Assembly: GCF_020509005.1 (NCBI RefSeq)
Contig: NC_063012.1
Location: forward strand, 7,998,001-8,062,000
DNA length: 64,000 bases
Direction of reading: 5' to 3'
From: Fulvia fulva
Taxonomy: Eukaryota; Ascomycota; Dothideomycetes; Mycosphaerellales; Mycosphaerellaceae
Made by a program: the position numbers and the translations under genes
Notes under the pieces: model-generated
Seen by the model: only the letters and a program-made list of their open reading frames with translations
The model's database searches: none
Told to the model about the DNA's origin: nothing
Shown here: positions 12,241 to 22,656 of the stretch, piece after piece
How positions within the stretch are numbered: the first letter of the stretch is position 1
Layout of the letters: the number at the start of each line of letters is the position of its first letter

Positions 12241-12666
12241 ACCTACCGTATTGCCCGCTAGTAAACGCTAGATTGTTTCGTCGTCCGCTCGACGCCGTCG
12301 TATAGTCCGCTTAGTTGTTGTTCTATAGTCCGCTCGTCTAATGTTCGTTACTTAGCCCGCTCGGTTTACGGTCTCCGGAGGTAAAAATTCTATACTTATA
12401 CTAGAGGTGTCCTATCGAGCGTATAGGCTACGGTTCCGCGCCCTTCTTATACGTAGAAAGAAGAGGGACTCGCTCCCGACACGAGTACACGCTCGTCGGA
12501 TAGTTTTTATACCCGTTTTACTAGTAGTCCTCTATTCGCCGCGGCTTCGCCTACGTTACGCGCCCGTCGCGCCTACGACGCTCTAGCGTAAGAATACTAA
12601 GCTCTCTCGTAGTAAGACGAGAGGTTCGTAGCCGACACTACGTATAGGTAATTCTCGTCGTCGACC
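12240..12666. other. Unassigned 5' end of the LINE insertion with iterated CCGCT motifs
   Basis: No coding match seen. Between 12245 and 12365 the motif (T/C)CCGCT(CG) recurs about five times at roughly 25-40 bp spacing. The remainder is CpG-rich RIP sequence up to the target duplication at 12667. It may be LINE 5' sequence or a separate small insertion. Confidence 0.3.
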
Positions 12667-12681
12667 TATATCTATATATAG
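12667..12681. repeat. Target-site duplication of LINE 9829-12666, right copy
   Basis: tatatctatatatag, identical to 9814-9828; the Copia-old LTR resumes immediately after. Confidence 0.85.
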
Positions 12682-12821
12682 TACCGCTAGTATTAATGTA
12701 GGTAGATACTAGGTGTCCGGATGTTTACTAGCCTATAGGCTAGTAAACCCTAGTTCCGTAATCTAGTTATATAACACACCTACACCTATATACTTAACCT
12801 ACGGCCTATATGTTCTTAATA
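12682..12821 (-). repeat. Copia-old 3' LTR, second segment
   Basis: Continues the LTR begun at 9735 and ends ttcttaata (RIP form of ttcttaaca at 20954). Its middle portion matches 20830-20954 but not the LTRs of Copia-1/2, defining a second LTR subfamily. Confidence 0.8.
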
Positions 12822-13254
12822 CTCCTACTTAGGCTATATAGTCTCCTATAATCCCTTTACGTAAGCTAGAGCTACCTTATAAAGTTTTAGAACTACTAGC
12901 TATTAAGAGGCTTTATTAACCTATTAGTAGCTATATCCTTAATATAGTAGTAGTCTACTATAATCTTCTTCTACTACTAGAGATGTCTAAAATAGTTATA
13001 TATAACATTAATATACGTTGACCTTTTATATATAAAGGCATCTTTAATAAGTATTAAAGCGGCTTAGTTATTACCTATAAGCCTAACTAGCCTTAGCTCG
13101 TTAATAGTGCCCTTACTTACCCTTATACTCGGCTAGAAAGAGCGCTTTCCTACTAGTTCTAGGCACCCTATTTCCCTAAGGACAGTAGTAAGAAATTGTG
13201 ACTACTTTACGGCTACGTTTATAGCTATAAACTTAGCTTCTATTATTAATATTA

Positions 13255-13256
13255 TA
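13255..13256. repeat. TA target duplication of Fot1-like element, left
   Basis: TA at 13255-13256 and TA at 14362-14363 flank the terminal inverted repeats. Removing the element and one TA restores the Copia sequence attataatagac, the RIP form of the RNase H coding sequence of Copia-2 near 52830. Confidence 0.75.
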
Positions 13257-14361
13257 ACGTGCTCTACTACCGAGCGGGCTATACTACCGAGCGGGCTACT
13301 TTTACTAAGAACTATACTACTTCTACTTTAATTACGACGGTATCTTAATACGACGACATCCTATAGAATCGTTACTAGGAGGACAATTCCTCTTTAGATT
13401 CTTTGCTATCTAGCGAGTCTACTTAATAGGTACGTACGTTATGCCCTGACTCGCTATATCGCTTATAGCGTCGTAGCCTTAGTACTCTCACTTCCTACCT
13501 CCTAGTATCCTCTAGAGGTATTAATTACGACGCCTTATCGAAGGTTAGAGACCCTCTAGACTGAATGTACTTGCGCTTTCGTGCTTTCCGCTATATAAGG
13601 GCCTCGTTAGACTTACGTAGCTTACTAATCTCGGTTCGTATAAGAGCTATCTAATACGCTATCTCTCTACTCCCTCTCTATCGCCCTATTAAACGACCTT
13701 CCTCTTTCTACTACGCCTTTCTAAACCCGTAACGACGCTCTAAGACGTAATAACACCTATTTAAACCCTGTCTCGTCGAAGTTATAGGTGTCCTAGTTAA
13801 GGATGCTATACTTCTCCTTTATATTACGTATAAGTAAGAACTACTTCTCGATAACGTCTAGATCTTCTATTAGGACTCGCTAACGATCGTATTTACGTGT
13901 TATACAAACCTTTAGCTTACGATACCGCCTAATAAACCTGTCTGTCTAATTTAGACTAGCGGGCTTAAGACCCTTCCCTTATAGTAATAAATCGGCTATT
14001 ACTCGTATACTAGCCTTTAATAGTGGGAAACCTCTAAGATCTAGCTCGAGTATATACTCAAGTATCACCCTCTCTTCTAGCTCTATAAGCTTCTTCGAAT
14101 TAGGCTCGTAGTCACCCCGAGGAGGTCGTCTATTCAATCGATACCCTAGTATAGTTCGAGACGCGTCGTATACCTTTATAGCAAGTCGATTCGTAATTGT
14201 CGCGTCGCGTTTCGTAGCCTAGACAGCTAAGGTCAGTTTGGCCTCGTTTAAAGATAATATACGCTATAATAGTAGTTATATAGCTACATCTATAGAAGTG
14301 GTATAGTTCTTAGCAAAAGTAGCCCGCTCGGTAGTATAGCCCGCTCGGTAGTAAAGCACGT
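13257..14361 (-). mobile_element. Fot1/pogo-like DNA transposon, internally deleted
   Basis: 1105 bp, with terminal inverted repeats of roughly 65 bp starting acgtgct(c/t)tactaccg, each holding two copies of accgagcgggct, and TA target duplications: the hallmarks of the Tc1/mariner superfamily. The minus strand encodes recognisable parts of a pogo-type DDE transposase: a segment reading TDRFIRRYRKLKVCITRKYD near 13920, YNFDETGF near 13770 (first catalytic Asp) and a C-terminal zinc-knuckle-like RYKRYSESGHNVRTY near 13440. The middle of the catalytic domain with the second and third acidic residues is missing, so it is a non-autonomous deletion derivative, also RIP-mutated. Confidence 0.8.
13330..14290 (-). 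pseudogene. Pogo-type transposase remnant
   Basis: N-terminal/linker and first catalytic motif (DETGF, near 13770) joined to the C-terminal Cys/His-rich tail near 13440. The usual transposase of this group is about 500-550 residues; only about 300 codons' worth is left and the frame contains RIP stops. It would cut and paste the element by binding the terminal repeats; this copy cannot. Confidence 0.65.
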
Positions 14362-17315
14362 TAATAGACTTCTACTTCCTACTTATCTAGGACATAGGTA
14401 ATCTATAAAGGAACTATACGTATCCTAGAATTAAGACTCTATCCACTTTGTCTATAGCGTAGTTAGAGTCCGAGTATCCCTAGAGATTGCCCTCTCCCTT
14501 TCTATATATAAGACCTAGGTCTAGGTACGACCGTAGGTATCGGGAGAGCTTCTTTAAAGCCTTTATATACTACTACGAGGGATCAGTAATATATAAGCTA
14601 ATTCTTCTAAGGGGGAATGCTAAGTCTAGCCTTATTATTGTTATTAGCTATATCTAGGTACTATTATAGCTCTAGTAATCATATTTGTTACACCTCTTAT
14701 CTATAGGTGCCGTAGGCGCTAAGTGCTCGTAGCTCTCTATAGGTGAGTAGGTTGGCGTAGCCTTCTCTCTAGCTATGTTCATCTTAGCTAAGTTAGCGTA
14801 GACATAGTATCCTTAATCAAGCTTTAAAGTGCCTTAGGACCTGTCTCTTATAATCCTTATTCTAAGGATCTTCGTAGGTTTACTAAGATCTTTAATCTTA
14901 AACACTTTTCCAAGCTTAGCCTTAAACCACTAAATATCTAATAGCTTTGGAGCTGTAATAGGTATGTTATCTATATAGGTAAGGACTATAAGGTCTCTAT
15001 CCGAATAGATAAGTAGGTATAGATCTACCTAGGACTAGGTAAATCGAATCTTCTCTAGCTTCGTAATATAGAGCTTGTTCTAGTCTCTAGCTACTTGCTT
15101 AAGCCTATAAAGGCTTCGTAGGACCTTAAACACTATGTTTAGAGGTGCTTCAACTCCTAGGGGTGGGATTATATAGATGTCTTTAAGGAGGCTACTTTAG
15201 GTAAAAGCATTATTTATATCTACTAGGTGTATCTCGAGATCTCTCTTACACACTACTACTATAAATACTCGGAGAGTATTATGTCTAACAGTAGGTATAA
15301 AGGTCTCTTCGAAGTCAACCCTATATTTCTATAAAAACCCTCTTATAACTAGTCTTACCTTGAACTTCTTAATAGCTCTACTAATCATTCTTTTTATATT
15401 AAAGACCTACCTAGAAGTAATTAGATTCGTACCCTTTGGCGGTACAACTACTTCCTAGGTGTTGTTGCTTACTAAGGCAATAAGTTCGTTCTCGATTACC
15501 TCTCTCTATATATATCCCTATTCGGGGTCTCCTACGGCTACCTTATAGGACTTTGGGATTAGTACTTCCTACTAATAGGCTATAGCCTACCTAATAGTAG
15601 CAAATATATATTCTTCTACGTCGTTCAGAATCTCCTCTACCTAGCTCATTATAGGGTCTAGATAGAACATCTAGGCGATAAGAGCCTTATAGTATTTAGC
15701 CTTATACTCTTTAGAGTTATTATCTCCGTCCCCCCTTGACCTCTTGTTGCCTATAACCTAAGGTAGCGCTAGGTGTTTAGATAGGTCGAACTGAACGATA
15801 TCTTCTTTTTCTTTTATTAGAGTACCCTAATCTCTAAACTTCTAGTATTCCCTAATGTCCTTTAGGGGAGGGGGAAGTTGTATAGACAGCGGTTGCTATA
15901 GTATTAATGACTCGGGTAGGTTCTGTATAGATCTACCGTTATCGGCCTTCGATAGTGTTAAAACCGCCTTAATATTTTCTCCTAGCCTTCGTAACGGTGT
16001 TTCTAATTATCCCCTATCGGAAAATTTCGCCCTAAAGGGCTTCCTCCTAACAGGATTACGCTATAGCGCTCGACTCGGCTAGTTAGTAAAGGTGATACTA
16101 AGATCTATATCTCCCCCCTTCTTATTCTTAAACTAGTCGACGTGACTATACGCTTCTATAGCTTTTATGTCGGGATCCTAGAACAGCTATTGTTTTGTAG
16201 TGTTTTCTAAGTAGCCTATAAATACGGCTTCTTTTCCTCGGTTCATCAACTTGTCTCTCCTTAAGCCTTAAGGTTAGGCTCTTAGGTCTATATGGACTAT
16301 AGCTTTATATCCCTAGACGCGGAAATAGTCGACTAACGGTACTTAGCTAGTAAAGGCTTCTTCTAGTAAAAGAGCAATACTATTAATGATCGGACTATTA
16401 GGCAGTCTGTTTCTAATTATAGTCTATGCTTACAAAGCTTCTAGCTAGAACTTAACTAGCATACTAGAGTCTTTAAGCATAGCCCGGACTATGTTCTTAG
16501 AGGCTTAAATTAACCTTTCTATAGGTCTATTCTAAAGAGAGTTATAGGCATCAGTTGTGTCTATCTAAGTACTAAACTCCTTCTCCTACTCTTTTAGTAA
16601 GGCGAGAATTTCCTTTGCACTATTACTACGGATTGTAGATAGAAAGCACCTTGACTACCGTTCTGCCTAGACCTTCTCATCCCGTAGGGCTATAGGAGCG
16701 TCGCTCCTAGCCTTTAAAGGGATTACCCACTTCTTCCTAGAGAAGTTATCTATAATCTCAAGCCAATATTTATATCCTAGCCTAGAGACTACGCCCTAAA
16801 AAGGCCTATAGATGTTAATAGAGATAAGGGCTAGCCTCTCCCCTTTCCTCTCTATAGTAGGTCCTTTGAACTTCCTTATATTTATAAGGGAGCAGACCTT
16901 ACAATTCTAGTGTTTAGAAGGAACAGGAATAGGATCTTTCTTATTAGTAACTCTATATAGGTTTCTTAGCAGTCCCTTACTAAGGTGTATATATCTTCTA
17001 TACTATAGCTCCTACTAATCTTCGGACTTAGTATTAGCTATAGCGGTACCGTTACGTTCTTAAGAGAGTATGCTAGTATACTATAGCTTAAGAATTTCCG
17101 AGATCGAGTAGATAAACGGTACTCCTCCTCGAAGTTTGGTCTAGATAACGGGTTTACTAGATAAGGATTTTAGGGTGAAACTAGGTAGTTAGACAGTAAA
17201 CTATTAGCTAAACCAATTCTACGAAATAAGACTAACTCTAAGGCTAGGAACAAACAGGACATTTTCTAAGACAATTTGCTTTCTAGAAGGACCACCTATT
17301 ACTATACTTCCTATA

Positions 17316-17331
17316 TATATAGCTTGTAGAT
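17316..17331. repeat. Target-site duplication of LINE 17332-19020, left
   Basis: The 16-bp tatatagcttgtagat recurs at 19021-19036. The undisturbed Copia sequence can be read at 55128-55150, in its non-RIP form. Confidence 0.85.
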
Positions 17332-18826
17332 CCTCCTAGGGTCCTTCAAAGCCCCGTAGACCCTAATTGCGAACACGGGCATCCCACAGGGCTCTACACT
17401 CTCCCCAATTCTGTTCCTCCTCTTTATGGCCGACCTGACCCTACTCCTAGAAACAGCAAACACCTCAGCATCGGGGTTCGTAGATGACACAAATATCCTA
17501 GCGTGGTCGGGGTCTATAGAGGAAAACTGCGCACTCCTAGAGGAGAGACATAGACAATGCGAAAAGTGGGCAAGAGAGCATAGGGCAAAATTCGCACCGG
17601 ACAAGTACCAACTTATCCATTTTAGCAAGGCAAAGACAAAACACAACTTGGCAGCACTAGTAAAAATCCAGGGGTTCGAGACCTATCCTATAAGGGAACT
17701 CAGAGTCCTTAGGATATAGCTAGACCCGAAACTCAGCTAGGGACCACAAGTGAAGAAGGCGCAAGCGAGAGCGGACACTAACAGACAATCAATCGAGAGA
17801 CTCACTACGTCAACCTAGGGGGCGACCTTCACAAAGGCCCAGACTATGTACAAGGCCATTGTCAAGCCCGCAATGCTATATAGAGCAGCAATTTGGGCAG
17901 CGGAAAAACACATCCCGAAGAGAATTGAGGACCCCCTCAACAGAGCGTAGGCAGCCTGCCTAAAGAGAGTACTAGGGGCATACAAGTCAACCCCTCACAG
18001 GACAATGGAAATGGAATCAGGTACAGCCCCCATCAGGGAGTACCTCCAGGGCATGAGGTGTCAATACGTAGAGAAGACATTAGCATACCCAGCCTAGGGA
18101 ACCATCCAAGCAGCTACTCAAAGGATAAGAACCTAGTGGGAGAGGAGGAGAAGACCCAACCGGCCACACATGATCCCACAGAAGGAAGCAGACCTAAAAA
18201 CATCACAGGAAATCCTAGCAGCCCTTGAACAGAGAGAAGCTCTGAGGGAGCAAGCTAACACAGGGGACAAAGGGAAAAAGAAGCAAAGCCAAGCAGAAAG
18301 GATCGTAGGTCACCTATAGGAAACGCGTTAGAACCAAAAACCGGTGAGGCTAGGAGCCCCACTAGCGGCCAGGACCTTCGGGAGGTATAACTACCTTATC
18401 TACAAAGACCTGAAGAGGGCGGAAGCAAGCATAGCTATCCAGATTCGCTCTGAGCACATTAGGCTAAGAGCATACTTGCACCAAAGAAGAGTCCTAGGAT
18501 ACGATTCCAAACGTTGCCCCTGTGGCTACCTATCCCAAAACCCGGAGCACATGGTGCTGAACTGTACTAAGTGGGTAAAAGGGAGAAGCCAGTGGAGGGC
18601 GAAGGCAAGAGACAGGTAATACCAGGCCATCATCCAGGACAGACAAGATATAAGGAGAGTGACAAGATGGATCCTTAACGAGGACTACCTAGAGCAATTC
18701 TCCCTAGCAGTAGAAACGGAAAGGTGGATAGAGAGGAGGGAGAGAGAGAGAAGAGCCGGGGAAACAGAAGGGAGAAAGGGAATCGAGAGGAGGACATCAC
18801 TAGGGTTACGGGCAAGGTAGTCATAA
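17332..18826 (+). pseudogene. LINE ORF2 C-terminal half (RT palm to zinc-binding tail)
   Basis: One continuous frame (codons starting at 17426) runs to a TAA at 18824-18826 without frameshift. It holds the RT catalytic box SGFVDDTNILAWSG near 17470-17500, the thumb region (KPAMLYRAAIWAAEKHIPKR near 17860) and a C-terminal Cys/His motif CPCGYLSQNPEHMVLNC near 18515-18565, typical of Tad1-type LINEs. About ten in-frame stops interrupt it, almost all TAG in ctag or atag contexts, i.e. former Trp TGG codons. A single progenitor protein with light RIP explains this. It is truncated and not functional. Confidence 0.85.
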
Positions 18827-19020
18827 GGTAACAACCATGACACTAGCGTACCCTAAAGGAAGGAGAACGAAAGGACAAGACAGGAAAGAACGAGGAGGGC
18901 AAAGACGAGGAGGTTTTTATCCGTTAATCGGGTTTCCTACCTACACAAATAGACCTAAATAGCGAGAGACCTATATAGGCCATAGGGCACTAAAACAGGC
19001 GAATGAATAATCTATCTATC
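17332..19020 (+). mobile_element. LINE-2 copy (Tad1-like), 5'-truncated, lightly RIP-mutated
   Basis: 1689-bp LINE inserted in the Copia-old pol with a perfect 16-bp target duplication. It retains normal CpA/TpG content over most of its length, in sharp contrast to the flanking Copia, so it arrived later. It ends ...aataatctatctatc, a TCTA-repeat tail, and begins inside the RT domain, i.e. a typical 5' truncation. Confidence 0.9.
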
Positions 19021-19036
19021 TATATAGCTTGTAGAT
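19021..19036. repeat. Target-site duplication of LINE 17332-19020, right
   Basis: tatatagcttgtagat, identical to 17316-17331; Copia-old pol resumes with agccacccctaacc. Confidence 0.85.
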
Positions 19037-19249
19037 AGCCACCCCTAACCTTGATCTACTTCCTCTTTTAAAGAGGCTTTAGTGTCCTAAATAGTAAATC
19101 TTAGTCAGTTATATATAATGATGTACAAGAGTCAAGTAACTACTCGGACGAGGGGTACTTACCTTTAGCTTCTATAGTAGAATAGGCAACCTCATTAACA
19201 TCATTATCTTCTAATAGTATCTTAGAGTCTAATACGTCTTCCTAGGTCG

Positions 19250-20210
19250 TATAGGCCCTTATAGGCTTACTAGAGGAGGCCTTTGGCTTGCGGCTCTCCT
19301 TTATCTACTTTATAAGGTCCGTTATCACCTTAAGGACATTACGAAGGTTTAGTAATAATAACCTCCTACGAGGTAGTAACGGTTGTCTCTTAGTAGGGTA
19401 GGTAACCCTAGCTAGTTTGTCCTTATTCCTAACAGCCTACTAAGCTGTAGAAAGGTGTAGGCACTTGCTTATAAAATAGTCACTACCGTAGAGATAGTAC
19501 GTAAGCTTGCCCTAGAAACCCTTCTTAGCGAACATAGCTATCCCTTAATAAATCATTAATTCTTGCTTCTCCCTAAGAATTATAAGAATGTCTTGTAGTA
19601 AGAGATTTACCTAGGCATCAATTGCATTGGGAATTGAGCCAAATGAGTCTAGTAGAGCTACTAAGAGTTACTAGATCTTTCTGTCCTTAGTCTTAATGTC
19701 TTAGAACTAAGGCGAGATTAAAACAGCCCTCCTTATAATTAAGCTAAGCTCCTACTAGGCGTCATCTATTGACTAGTCCTCTGTCATTACGAAATTAGTG
19801 TATTGCTAAAGCAAACTTCTTCTAGTAGCGAGAAGTCTTCTCTTATATTTAGCTTTAGCCTATTCCTATAACTCCTTTATATACCGGATCTCGTATATTA
19901 TCTCTTAGTTATCTATCGACAGACAGATATATATCTTAAATAGGGCCGTTACATTATGCCGTCTGTACGATGCCTTCCTTATCGCTTGATCTAAAGGAAG
20001 GGACGACTCCGATAATGTAGAGGGTGTCGCTATAGATAGGGTTATAGCGGGAATGTCCGTAATAATATCTTCGAGGACCTAGTCAACCTACTTTGATACT
20101 AGGTATATTCTTATTAGCTTGAACTATGTTTCGTAGTTCTCTCTTATTAGAAGAGGTGCTACTCTCTTTCTTATAAACCTAGTCTCGTTCTCTATTTTTG
20201 TAAGTTAAGG
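19250..20210 (-). pseudogene. Copia-old gag
   Basis: Aligns with Copia-2 gag at 55330-56202. The CCHC zinc knuckle lies at about 19445-19510. Heavy RIP has destroyed the frame and the start codon. Confidence 0.7.
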
Positions 20211-20708
20211 GACAGGTTAGCTACCCTTAGGTAAAAGGATATATTCGGTCGTACGCGATTAGATCGATAGGAGGTAAACCGAACGCGAGGTTAATAGTAG
20301 AGAGAATGGCTATCTACTAGAAAGCGAGGAAAGTCGGTCGTAAGGATAGTGTTTCTAAGACACTGTCTCGTGTTAGTACTAAGACACTATAGCGTAACTC
20401 TCTTAGTAGAGGGGGTTTCTAAGACACTGCGGCTCTCTTAGAATAAACAGTTAGTCGATACGAACACGATGTCCGGAGAGCGACTCTTCTTAGTAAGCTC
20501 GCCTACTTGTCTAAGGTATTAGTATAGGCTCCCTAACTCGGAGTCTAATAGTGCCTTACTAGGCTCTTTTACGTCTTATATATACCTATAGCACGGCTAT
20601 AGCTTCCTATACAAGGCGGGTGCGGCCTCTAGTCTGCCTTCCTTTTATTCTAAAGAGGAATAACTCTAATACGACTTTGTCGAGGGTGAAATACCGAGTT
20701 ACTAACCC
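20211..20708 (-). other. Copia-old untranslated leader
   Basis: Non-coding stretch between gag and the primer-binding site, colinear with 56203-56685. It contains three copies of ctaagacact (20355-20440), the RIP form of the ctgagacact arms of the leader hairpins in the younger Copias. Confidence 0.65.
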
Positions 20709-20720
20709 GGGCTTATAACC
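20709..20720 (-). other. Primer-binding site of Copia-old (RIP form)
   Basis: gggcttataacc next to the LTR; the unmutated form in Copia-2 is gggctcataacc, matching the anticodon arm of initiator tRNA-Met. Confidence 0.7.
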
Positions 20721-20954
20721 TATTAAATAGGTACGAGTTGCGTAGTAGTAGAAGACGGCGGATTATACTAAAGACGAAGAAGGACCTAATAGGATAGCGT
20801 ATATCTATATATAGTATAGCTAGTGTTAGTGTAGGTAGATGCTAGGTGTCCGGATGTTTGCTAGCCTATAGGCTAGCAAACCCTAGTTACGTGATCTAGT
20901 TATATAATATACCTACACCTATATGCTTGTCCTACGGCCTATATATTCTTAACA
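20721..20954 (-). repeat. Copia-old 5' LTR
   Basis: 234 bp, from tattaaata to ttcttaaca. Paired with the split LTR at 9735-12821 and similar to it along its whole length. Confidence 0.85.
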
Positions 20955-22435
20955 GGCGCTATAATATAAGTATCTTAAGAGCTATAGGACCTAATACTAT
21001 TCGTAGATAGCGGTACCGTTAAGGTTATAGAGTTATAGGAAGCTTCCTATTTATATTAACGTATATTACTCGTATTCCTACTATCGGTCGCTTTTCTCGG
21101 ATCCGTACTATACGGGTCTTTATCTAAAGCTATATTTACTACTTTAGCTATAACTAATACCGACGCGGAGGGGTTTGCTTTATTCGCTACCTATCTTTCT
21201 AGTACTATAAAGCCGGTAGGTATTAGTTTCCTTAGGCTATTATAGTAGAAGTCTATAATAGAGGCGGCGGCCATCTCTATTATATCCTCCGCTAGCTCCT
21301 AGATTAGATCCTCGTTATCTCCTACCTAACTAACTAGATACTTATACTAGCCGTACTTCCTCCGTATATTTAGGATCTTATCTATATACTAGAACTAATT
21401 AATTCACTCTTCGTTCTCTACCTCGATTAGCGGTAGCGTTAGTTCTACTTAGCTAGGTAACGCTCTATATATAGGGAGTAAGAGGTTCGTATAGAATCCG
21501 TTATATAGGTTCCCTAGCGACCGCGGTAGGCTTAGGCGATACGTATCGTTCGGTAGTACTTCTATTATTACGTAGGGGCCTACGTAGCGATAGTTAAGCT
21601 TCTTAGATAGCCGAGCTATACGCTAGTTACGGGTACTTAAGTAGACTTTATCGCCTACCTCGTATATAGGTACTAGCGTACGATATTAATTAGCGAAGTC
21701 GGCTTATAAGTCTTATACTATATATATTACTTTATATAGATACTCCCGTATATCGCCTATTCTCTTTACGAAAGCGTCGGCCGATTATACGTTAAGCTTC
21801 TACTTAGCGGGTATCGCTTAGATCGGAAGGTCTAGCCCGCCGTCTACGTATCGCGGTAGTTTACCGTAGTTAGCTATAAATAATAACACTCCCGTACTTT
21901 TAGATACTCTGTTTTTAGCTATAAATTCTACTAGCGGTAGCTAATCTAGCTAGTCGTCCTAGGTATAGTTAATAAAAGCTCGGAGGTACTTTTCTATTTC
22001 CTTATTTATATTCTCGCTCTATCTATCGGTCTCGGGGTAGTATCTAGTAGACAACTTTTGCTTAATCTATAGTAACTTGTAGAGGCGTTACTAGAATTCT
22101 AATAACTATTACGGACCGCGATCGGACGTAGTTAACTTTAGAAGCCTATACCTACTAAATACGTACTTAATATAGATATACGCGATATACTCGGCCTTTA
22201 TACTTAGTACTAGGATTAGGTGCCTCTCCTTACTTAGTCTATTAGTTACTATTCGGACGTTCTAATAGGTCTAGCTATTAGTAGTATAGCGTCCTTTAGG
22301 TAGCTCGACTACGAAGTCTATAGCTACGTCTTCCTAGGTATCAAATAGAATCGGTATCGGGTATAGTAGACTATATAGCTTTTTAGTTAAAGTCGTAGTA
22401 TTACTATAGAGCTTCTTAGGCGTTATCTTAGTTAT
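20955..22435 (-). pseudogene. Gypsy-F pol fragment (integrase core and chromodomain)
   Basis: Minus-strand translation from 22435: integrase core with EDVAIDFVVELPKGRY near 22320, KAEYIAYIYIKYVFSRYR near 22180, LTTSDRGP near 22125 and ENINKEIEKYLRAFINYT near 22000; then DKVYLSTRN near 21640, and a chromodomain-like end (IDKILNIRRKYG ... YKYLVSQVGDNEDLI near 21350). Its N-terminal part is cut by Copia-1 at 22436 and its C-terminal end by Copia-old at 20954. The family differs from Gypsy-E and Gypsy-A. Full of RIP stops. Confidence 0.85.
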
Positions 22436-22656
22436 TGTTGAGAATATGCAGGTCATAGGGTCAACATTAGGTGCTTAGGGGGATTAGTAATCAGGGCTTG
22501 CTAGTCAAGTCCTGAGTATAGCTGTCCCTCCTGAAACACCTACACCAATACTGGCGATACTGTATATAGATACACGCTATCCCATTGGGTCTTTCTTCAT
22601 TCACATAATCTGTAATTCCTATCTTCCACGACTGCGCAATCCGTACCTGTTTAACA
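22436..22656 (+). repeat. Copia-1 5' LTR
   Basis: 221 bp, tgttgagaat ... tttaaca. The first 160 bp match the 3' LTR closely; the last 60 bp (from about 22597) are a diverged variant. Confidence 0.9.

Larger units (their letters stand above)
9829..12666 (-). mobile_element. LINE-1 copy (Tad1-like), 5'-truncated, RIP-mutated
   Basis: A non-LTR retrotransposon on the minus strand inserted in the Copia-old LTR, bounded by 15-bp target duplications. The RT catalytic segment reads GFVDDINILA near 11310-11330, as in the LINEs at 17332 and 35484. The 3' end (9829 side) shares the terminal layout of the other LINEs, with a short TCTA-rich tail rather than poly(A). At about 2.84 kb it lacks ORF1 and most of the endonuclease; the full element (see 35484-40462) is about 5 kb. 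Confidence 0.85.
12822..19250 (-). pseudogene. Copia-old pol (RNase H, RT, integrase, protease), interrupted
   Basis: Colinear on the minus strand with the Copia-2 pol at 52405-55330: RNase H about 12850-13250 and 14364-14600, RT about 14600-15450 (the YVDD box near 14960-15000, now reading YIDN), a low-complexity linker near 15600-15850, integrase about 16150-16950, protease near 19040-19150. The reading frame is cut by the Fot1-like element (13257-14361) and the LINE (17332-19020) and carries very many RIP stops. Order protease-integrase-RT-RNase H is the Copia order. Confidence 0.85.
9735..20954 (-). mobile_element. Copia-old, Ty1/Copia retrotransposon with three nested insertions
   Basis: A minus-strand Copia element colinear with Copia-1 and Copia-2 but heavily RIP-mutated, and of a different subfamily in the middle of the LTR. 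LTRs are at 9735-12821 (split by a LINE) and 20721-20954. Pol lies about 12822-19250 and gag about 19250-20210, interrupted by a Fot1-like transposon and a LINE. The flanks tactc (9730-9734) and ggcgc (20955-20959) do not match, and the DNA on each side belongs to different Gypsy families, so the element sits on a rearrangement junction or has lost one original end. Confidence 0.85.

Noticed and set aside
17426..18826. TAG read as Trp through a changed genetic code, because nearly all stops in the LINE and Copias are TAG at Trp sites
   Set aside because: Gypsy-C in the same window uses TGG freely, and the change is what RIP on CCA does. No recoding is needed.
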